Shown: in pieces, positions 37,516 to 42,272 of the stretch
Layout of the letters: each line of letters begins with the position of its first letter
How positions within the stretch are numbered: position 1 is the first letter of the stretch
Assembly (NCBI GenBank): GCA_015296075.1
Contig: DVDV01000108.1
Span: 1 to 42,272 of the forward strand
Source: Leptolyngbyaceae cyanobacterium M33_DOE_097
GTDB lineage: Bacteria; Cyanobacteriota; Cyanobacteriia; Leptolyngbyales; Leptolyngbyaceae
Direction: 5' to 3'
DNA: 42,272 bases
Made by a program: the position numbers and the translations under genes
Notes under the pieces: generated by a model
What the model was told of the DNA's origin: nothing
The model's input: only the letters and a program-made list of their open reading frames with translations
Databases searched by the model: none

Positions 37516-38088
37516 ATGACATTCATTGCTGTCACGTCTTCTCTCATTGCTGCCTTTCCAGGGCTAGACAGCCTGTTTTCGACCCAAGGCGTCATGGTCT
37601 TGTTGCTCGCAGCCTACGCTGTCGCCATGTGGATGTTTTTGACCAGTGCCCCCAAGGTTTACACCATGATGGTGTCTGACCTGGAGCTAGCCAAACAGCT
37701 CTATGAAGGCATGCTCAACTTGCCAGCCGCCGAAGTCCCACTGCACTATTACTACAACTACGAGCAAAGCCTGGGAACCGCTGGCATCGATCCACTCTAC
37801 TTAAGCCCTTCGATGGGGCGATCGACCGCCGTGCAGCAGCGCAACAATCAAGATGGTCTTTGGTATCAACTCAAGAAAAATACTCAACTGCACGTGATCT
37901 CAGGCGCAAGCCTAGGTGATAAGAATCGTCAACGGCACGTTTGCTTCGATCGCGACTGTTTAGAGCAAGTATTGCTGCGCGTTCAAACCCGCAATTTGAA
38001 GTACAAGATCCGGCAAGAAAGACCGCTCAACTTCTTAGTCAAAGATTACGACGGCAACATCATTGAGATGGCCGAAGTATCGAGCTAA
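37516..38088 (+). CDS. Membrane-anchored VOC/glyoxalase-like cyanobacterial protein
   Basis: This 190-residue protein has a hydrophobic N-terminus (about 5-45, including GVMVLLLAAYAVAMWMFL). A soluble domain follows with a glyoxalase/bleomycin-resistance-like pattern: YTMMVSDLELAKQLYEGMLNLP at the front and FLVKDYDGNIIEMAEV at the end. The VOC fold usually binds metals. Here the end Glu is present, but the other ligands are not obvious. The function is unknown. A strong terminator follows at 38127-38153. It is divergent from the sigma-like gene. Confidence 0.65.
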   Translation: MTFIAVTSSLIAAFPGLDSLFSTQGVMVLLLAAYAVAMWMFLTSAPKVYTMMVSDLELAKQLYEGMLNLPAAEVPLHYYYNYEQSLGTAGIDPLYLSPSMGRSTAVQQRNNQDGLWYQLKKNTQLHVISGASLGDKNRQRHVCFDRDCLEQVLLRVQTRNLKYKIRQERPLNFLVKDYDGNIIEMAEVSS

Positions 38089-38126
38089 CTCATCCCATAC
38101 CTGTCGCAAAATGAAGCAGATGCTAT

Positions 38127-38153
38127 GAAAAGGGTCCCAATGGGACCCTTTTC
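38127..38153. terminator. Bidirectional terminator between convergent genes
   Basis: GAAAAGGGTCCCA and TGGGACCCTTTTC form a perfect 13-bp stem with A and T tracts on the two sides, between the stops of the VOC-like gene and hflX. Confidence 0.88.
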
Positions 38154-38178
38154 ACGATCCAAACAAGATTACTGGATG

Positions 38179-39795
38179 TCAATTCTGCTCCCCAAAGCTG
38201 GAATCACTGGAGGTTACTGAATCCGTCACCGAATCGCCCCGCGTGTATTGCACCAGTTGACCCAGCTTAATCCGCAGCGTTTCTAGCCCCAGACGTTCAC
38301 TCGCAGAGATAAAAATTGCACTGGGATGTTCCTCTTTGGCTTGCATCAAGCGATCGCCATCGACCTGATCAACCTTGTTAAACGCAAGCAGTGCAGGCCC
38401 TGGCGTAATCGGCATCTGCGACAAAATATTCATCACCGCGCGAATTTGGTTTTGCCAGGCCGGATGCGACAGGTCAACCACATGTAGCAGCGCATCAGCT
38501 TCTGTGACTTCCTCTAAGGTGGCACGAAACGCATCCATCAGCGAGGGCGGCAACTCATGGATAAACCCTACCGTATCCGTCAGCAAAATTGAGCGCGGCG
38601 CATTTGTCACCGCATCGGGCACCACCAAACGGCGCGTCGTTGGGTCTAACGTCGCAAACAACTGGTCAGCCGTGTAGACCTCAGCATTGGTTAACACGTT
38701 GAGCAGCGTCGATTTGCCTGCATTGGTATAGCCCACAACGGCGATCGACGGCACATCGCGATGTTGGCGTTTTTGGCGGAGTCGGGCACGATGGGCTTGC
38801 AATTGGTTAACTTCCTGCTGCAACCGCGAGATCCGTCGTTGAATCGATCGCCGCTCAGTTTCTAATTTCGTTTCCCCCGGACCTCTCGTACCAATCCCGC
38901 CCCCCAGTCGCGACATCGCCTGTCCCCGTCCAGCGAGGCGAGGCAGCATATACTCCAACTGAGCCAACTCAACTTGCAACTTCCCAGCTCCAGAACGGGC
39001 GCGTTGAGCAAAGATATCAAGGATCACTTCGGTGCGATCGACGACTCGAAGACCAATCTGGGCTTCCAAGTTTCGCACTTGTGCGGGGGACAAGTCGCGG
39101 TTAAACACAACTAAATTGGCACCACTCGTCTGAGCTGCTAAGGCGATTTCTTGCACCTTGCCCTCGCCTACCACCGTTTGGGGATGAGGCCGCGATCGCT
39201 TTTGGCTGACTGTCTGCAACACATCTCCACCCGCCGTTTCAACCAGGCGAGCGAGTTCGGCTAAGCCATCCTTAAAGCGTTGGGGCGTATCTTGCTCGGT
39301 CTGCAAACCCACAATCAGCACGAGATCATGGTCGCGATCGACCTGCCGCGCCACAAACTCCCGCCGAAATTCTTCTTCTAGACCTTCAACTAAAGACAGA
39401 AAATCCTGATTCCCCAGTACCTCAAGACTGAGCGGTGGCGTCACTGTCCACGTCGTTTCAGGATGCGGCACCAGATGCGCCAGATAAGCGTCACGCACAT
39501 ACCCCGTTGCGCCCCCGCCACGCCGCTCAAAGCCGCTGCCTGTGAGAGTTAACGTCACTAATGCATCCAGCCGTTGCATCGCCATTGCCGTCAGTGCCCC
39601 TTTCCCCGGTGGCTCTAAACTTAACTGCGTTGCTAGACAGCGAATGCCACTTAAACGCTCAGCCCCATAGCGCGGCAACTCCAACGGCGGAATCCGCGTC
39701 TGCTGCGGTGTGCCAACCCCCACCCGGATCACCTGACCCCGGCGGTTGAGATAAACACAGATTGGCTCATCAATCTCGGTGCTAATGGCAGCCAT
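38179..39795 (-). CDS. hflX: Ribosome-associated GTPase HflX
   Basis: This is counted from the first ATG (39795, 538 aa). HflX is a GTPase that splits or rescues stalled ribosomes. Motifs are the glycine-rich GGGIGTRGPGE (298-308), P-loop GYTNAGKST (355-363), DTVGFI switch II and NKVD. A cyanobacterial N-terminal extension (ISTEIDEPICVYLNRRGQVIRVGVG) precedes the HflX domain. The open frame continues 40 more conserved-looking codons upstream to an ATC at 39915, so the true protein is probably longer. The C-terminus is a short Ser-rich tail. The gene converges on the VOC-like gene across a terminator. Confidence 0.95.
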   Translation of the reverse strand: MAAISTEIDEPICVYLNRRGQVIRVGVGTPQQTRIPPLELPRYGAERLSGIRCLATQLSLEPPGKGALTAMAMQRLDALVTLTLTGSGFERRGGGATGYVRDAYLAHLVPHPETTWTVTPPLSLEVLGNQDFLSLVEGLEEEFRREFVARQVDRDHDLVLIVGLQTEQDTPQRFKDGLAELARLVETAGGDVLQTVSQKRSRPHPQTVVGEGKVQEIALAAQTSGANLVVFNRDLSPAQVRNLEAQIGLRVVDRTEVILDIFAQRARSGAGKLQVELAQLEYMLPRLAGRGQAMSRLGGGIGTRGPGETKLETERRSIQRRISRLQQEVNQLQAHRARLRQKRQHRDVPSIAVVGYTNAGKSTLLNVLTNAEVYTADQLFATLDPTTRRLVVPDAVTNAPRSILLTDTVGFIHELPPSLMDAFRATLEEVTEADALLHVVDLSHPAWQNQIRAVMNILSQMPITPGPALLAFNKVDQVDGDRLMQAKEEHPSAIFISASERLGLETLRIKLGQLVQYTRGDSVTDSVTSSDSSFGEQN

Positions 39796-39915
39796 TCGTT
39801 GAGCAAACTCAGGCGTAGTGAAGCGATCGCCCGGTATTCGCTGGTGATAGAGCCGCTGTAGCTGCTTGAGCTGACTCGTCTTTAAGCCCTGAATATTGCC
39901 GTAAACCGTCTCGAT
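39796..39915 (-). other. Probable N-terminal part of HflX without a standard start codon
   Basis: The minus-strand frame upstream of the HflX ATG encodes 40 residues, IETVYGNIQGLKTSQLKQLQ and onward to FTTPEFAQR. I recall this as the usual start of cyanobacterial HflX, with Met where this Ile is. No ATG, GTG or TTG occurs between the upstream TAG (39951-39949) and the ATG at 39795. GGAG lies eight nucleotides before the ATC. Translation from AUC, a lost start or a sequence error are all possible. Confidence 0.6.
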
Positions 39916-39951
39916 AGACTCAACTCCAAACCCAACATATTGCCTATTCTA

Positions 39952-40239
39952 CAAATTTGTGAATTGAGTGAGACAGAAGAACGAAGATTGTCGATAAAAA
40001 TACAAATGATTCTGAAGCTTCTTGCTACAGCAAAATCAATGCCAACGCGGAGCGCCCGCCCCTGACTTGGAGGAAAATCGATTCAGTTGGCGATCTCGCT
40101 TCGGTTCACCGCGCAACAAGCTTAACTTTTGCTGTGAGATCACTGTTTTTCTTCTGAAACGGCTTAAAAAGCTTGTAGAATCTGGCATGGCTGTAACGCT
40201 ATGCATCCCTTGTTGCGTTCGTTGGCAATGACAAAAATT
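39952..40239. other. Spacer between hflX and secreted protein gene
   Basis: This holds the divergent promoters. I see no repeat or RNA gene. A 72-codon minus-strand frame here has no protein-like features. Confidence 0.45.
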
Positions 40240-40872
40240 ATGAATCAATATCAACGTATTTCAGCGTCTCTGTTTTTAAGCGGTCTTAGTGTAGCTCTCG
40301 CTCCGAGTATGGGGCTATCTCAGACAGATTTCAACTCCTTTTTTCAAGAAGGGCGAACTCGCGCTGAGAACACGCTCATCCTGACACCTCGGCCGGATCC
40401 ATCCATTCCGGTCAATCCCAACTCCGAATTTTGGCAGTTTCTCGTGTTTCGTCCGGCTGGGGTTTCGTTATGGGTGCCCCCCGGAACACTCAACGAAGAG
40501 AGCATTGTACTCAACACCCCGCTTGGCAAAATCAACTTTCGGGCGATCGCAACTGAAACAAAAGACAGCCGTTTCCTTGCAGCTTACGCACCGACCTTGA
40601 CGCCTCAACAAATCGCCAATCCAGATCGAGTCCTGAAAGCCGTTATTGATCGCGTTTCGTTGGGCGGCAAGTTCAAAGTGACACAAAACTCACCCATCAC
40701 GTTTCAGGGTCGCTCTGGGCGTGAGGTCAGGCTACAAGACAGCGATGAAACCATTGTGTTTCGGGCGTTTTTATACAACAACAAAATCTATGCTCTGGGG
40801 GTGCGGTATCCCGGTTTGAGCGCCCCTTCGCGGCAAGTCGTCGGCTATCTCAACTCTTTCTCTTTCTTATAA
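40240..40872 (+). CDS. Secreted cyanobacterial protein of unknown function
   Basis: This is counted from the ATG at 40240 (MNQYQRISASLFLSGLSVAL, 210 aa). In-frame ATGs at 40201 and 40228 would add 13 or 4 residues. A signal peptide (about 1-28, ending near GLSQ) precedes a soluble domain rich in strands: FWQFLVFRPAGVSLWVPPGTL, GKINFRAIATE, FQGRSGREVRL, and the ending YPGLSAPSRQVVGYLNSFSFL. The last pattern is common in small cyanobacterial lumenal or periplasmic proteins with a PsbP-like fold. That fold is a guess. The gene is monocistronic. Confidence 0.65.
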   Translation: MNQYQRISASLFLSGLSVALAPSMGLSQTDFNSFFQEGRTRAENTLILTPRPDPSIPVNPNSEFWQFLVFRPAGVSLWVPPGTLNEESIVLNTPLGKINFRAIATETKDSRFLAAYAPTLTPQQIANPDRVLKAVIDRVSLGGKFKVTQNSPITFQGRSGREVRLQDSDETIVFRAFLYNNKIYALGVRYPGLSAPSRQVVGYLNSFSFL

Positions 40873-40968
40873 AGCAATCTGAGATATGTGCTGAGACTGC
40901 GATAGGTTGCCCCTTAAGGGAGCCACAAACAAGTAAGACCAGTGCCAGAGCCTTCTGTGGTAGGGGGT

Positions 40969-40996
40969 TGTCATGCCCCCCCACAATGGCATGACA
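40969..40996. repeat. Hairpin between convergent genes
   Basis: TGTCATGCC and GGCATGACA form a 9-bp stem with a 10-nt C-rich loop. It lies between the secreted-protein gene and the AraC-type gene. There is no T tract on either side, so it may be a repeat and not a classical terminator. Confidence 0.55.
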
Positions 40997-41050
40997 GTTA
41001 CCTGCAAATCCCTGACTATTTTTTAGGGGCGCGTCCGTTAATCCAAAAAT

Positions 41051-42046
41051 TTACTTGATCCGTTTCAAGGTTTCTGAGGGAAGCTCGCCAAATACTTGCT
41101 TGTAATCACGGGCAAAGTAGCCAAAGTGGTAAAAGCCGCACTGAGCAGCCACTTCTGTTACGGTTGTGTCGCCTGGCTCAGCCATCTTTAATGCCCGATA
41201 AGCACTTTGTAACCGCAAAATTTTGAGGTAAGCCATCGGACTCGTGCCAAACACCTCGTGAAATCCATAACAGAGGGCACGGCTACTGCTACCCAACGCT
41301 TCGCAAAGATCGGTGAGCGTCAGAGCTTGATGCATCTGGCTCTGCAAGTAGTCAGCCGCCTGTTTGACCAGACGAGATCGCCGCAAAGCTCTGGTCGGAG
41401 GTTTTACCCGTTCCGCTTGGATGGGTAATGCGGTAATCAGCAGTGGTAAAAAGTCTTGCAAGATGAGTTGTTGAAAGGTGGGCTTTTGCAGGAGGGGCGA
41501 TCGCTGTTGCAACAACTGATGCAATTGATTCAAATAGTCGCGTAAGTAGGGCGCTGTTTCAGGAAGATAGGCAAAGTTTGGTTCCAAAAACTTCTGATTC
41601 AAATCGAGTCGATCCATCACCTGCGTACAGGCTTCAAACACCTCTTGCCGAATATGAACGGCACAGTGAGTTGAATTTCCTGGAAACACCATGTCAGCTT
41701 CCCGATCAGGGTCAAAACCCCACACGTAATCCTCAGTGATGGGCAAGTTACAAGAAATAACAGGTTGCCCCTGACCATGCATGAGAAAGGTAAACGTTAA
41801 AAAGCCTGAGTGCTTGTCTCCTTTAGCGTGCAACCTGCAATTGACATGATTGAAATTGAACTGAATGGTTTCACACAATAAAGCCATTGAGCCGCAAGAA
41901 AAAGGCTGGTGCTCTAACTGAGTCAGCGTAATGGCTTCGGGAAGAAATGCTGCTAACTCGTCAATATCCACAAAGCGGCGATACGCCACGATGCCAGAGG
42001 AAGAATTTTTGAGCACAGGCAAACTCTTCTTTAAAGGAAAATTCAA
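41051..42046 (-). CDS. AraC-family transcriptional regulator
   Basis: This 331-residue regulator has two helix-turn-helix units in its C-terminal 100 residues: KQAADYLQSQMHQALTLTDLCEALGSSSRALCYGFHEVFG, then VTEVAAQCGFYHFGYFARDYKQVFGELPSETL. The N-terminal 210 residues form a cupin-like or unclassified sensing domain (CGSMALLCETIQFNFN, WGFDPDREADMVFPGNSTHC). Cyanobacterial AraC regulators of this kind often lie beside siderophore receptor genes. A Fur-like box sits 100 bp upstream in the terminal repeat, so iron-dependent expression is plausible. Any target gene beyond the right edge is not visible. Confidence 0.85.
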   Translation of the reverse strand: MNFPLKKSLPVLKNSSSGIVAYRRFVDIDELAAFLPEAITLTQLEHQPFSCGSMALLCETIQFNFNHVNCRLHAKGDKHSGFLTFTFLMHGQGQPVISCNLPITEDYVWGFDPDREADMVFPGNSTHCAVHIRQEVFEACTQVMDRLDLNQKFLEPNFAYLPETAPYLRDYLNQLHQLLQQRSPLLQKPTFQQLILQDFLPLLITALPIQAERVKPPTRALRRSRLVKQAADYLQSQMHQALTLTDLCEALGSSSRALCYGFHEVFGTSPMAYLKILRLQSAYRALKMAEPGDTTVTEVAAQCGFYHFGYFARDYKQVFGELPSETLKRIK

Positions 42047-42130
42047 GTTTGCAAATCGTATCAGCTTTTCTCAACCACCGATCCTCTAATACTGATTCAT
42101 TTAATTTTGTGAATACACTTGATTGTTTAC

Positions 42131-42270
42131 TTCAGCAATTCTCAGTATGAGAATAATTCTCACAAAAATATTCATTTTGAACAGCTATCAATGGCTGGAA
42201 TACCCATTCTGCCGTTCATAAAATTGAGCGCACAAGCCTTTAGAGGCTCTGACTTCAGTACAAATGTTTC
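42131..42270. repeat. Right arm of terminal imperfect inverted repeat
   Basis: This is the reverse-complement match of 1-140, gapless, with about 80% identity by hand count. Near its outer edge is ATG-TTT-CAA on the plus strand (42264-42272), which could be the first codons of an outward gene. The AraC-type gene reads inward from it. Confidence 0.9.
42148..42162. promoter_or_regulatory. Fur-box-like palindrome (right)
   Basis: TGAGAATAATTCTCA is a perfect 7-1-7 inverted repeat, identical to the left one except for the central base. It lies about 100 bp upstream of the AraC-type start and about 100 bp before the outward ATG at 42264, fitting a divergent iron-regulated promoter. Confidence 0.72.
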
Positions 42271-42272
42271 AA

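Overview
The window is chromosomal DNA from a cyanobacterium, probably a filamentous one. The octamer GCGATCGC (HIP1) recurs in genes and spacers. Lineage-typical genes include rbcR, ndhS, a phycobilisome-fold protein, glycolytic-type gap1, class II nrdJ, two cyanobacterial-style Ser/Thr kinases and an HflX of cyanobacterial layout. Most genes are housekeeping or regulatory. I saw no phage, plasmid, CRISPR, rRNA or tRNA genes and no intact transposase.

Layout. 1-228: one arm of a 140-bp imperfect inverted repeat with a Fur-box-like palindrome, then a DUF3318-type gene. 1.0-3.7 kb: leftward pair rbcR and a 4-Cys kinase. 3.8-6.3 kb: rightward roadblock-like protein, [2Fe-2S] ferredoxin and phycobilisome-fold protein, reminiscent of the photosystem II assembly (Pap) operon of Synechocystis. 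6.4-14.9 kb: leftward block with a CPA2 antiporter carrying Usp domains, a HAS-barrel protein, ndhS, rodA, an Mrp-type ATPase and nrdJ. 15.3-18.1 kb: malQ and nadA. 18.3-19.6 kb: a PleD-like diguanylate cyclase with a decayed reading frame behind it. 19.8-24.4 kb: a four-gene Gld-type ABC transporter cluster. 24.4-26.5 kb: purU and phoU. 26.9-32.5 kb: a proline-rich linker protein, an HD-domain protein, a CHASE2 kinase and a small conserved protein. 32.7-34.7 kb: gap1 and an alpha/beta hydrolase-fold protein lacking its triad. 35.5-38.1 kb: a TPR lipoprotein-like/secreted protein, a divergent sigma-like factor and a VOC-fold membrane protein. 38.2-39.9 kb: hflX. 40.2-42.0 kb: a secreted protein and an AraC-family regulator, then the second arm of the terminal inverted repeat.

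The most noteworthy observations are: (1) the window is bounded by inverted copies of one iron-regulated promoter region, each with a perfect 7-1-7 Fur-like palindrome and each ending in an outward ATG-TTT-C; (2) hflX has 40 conserved-looking N-terminal codons upstream of its first ATG, but the expected start codon is ATC behind a good ribosome binding site; (3) the alpha/beta hydrolase has lost both its acid and its histidine; (4) the phycobilisome-fold protein has Trp where the bilin cysteine should be; (5) a 71-nt intergenic repeat core occurs twice in inverted orientation with one mismatch; (6) a decayed frame continues in phase behind the diguanylate cyclase.

Limits: all family calls come from reading sequence and motifs by eye. 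No search was run, and comparisons to named homologues rest on memory.
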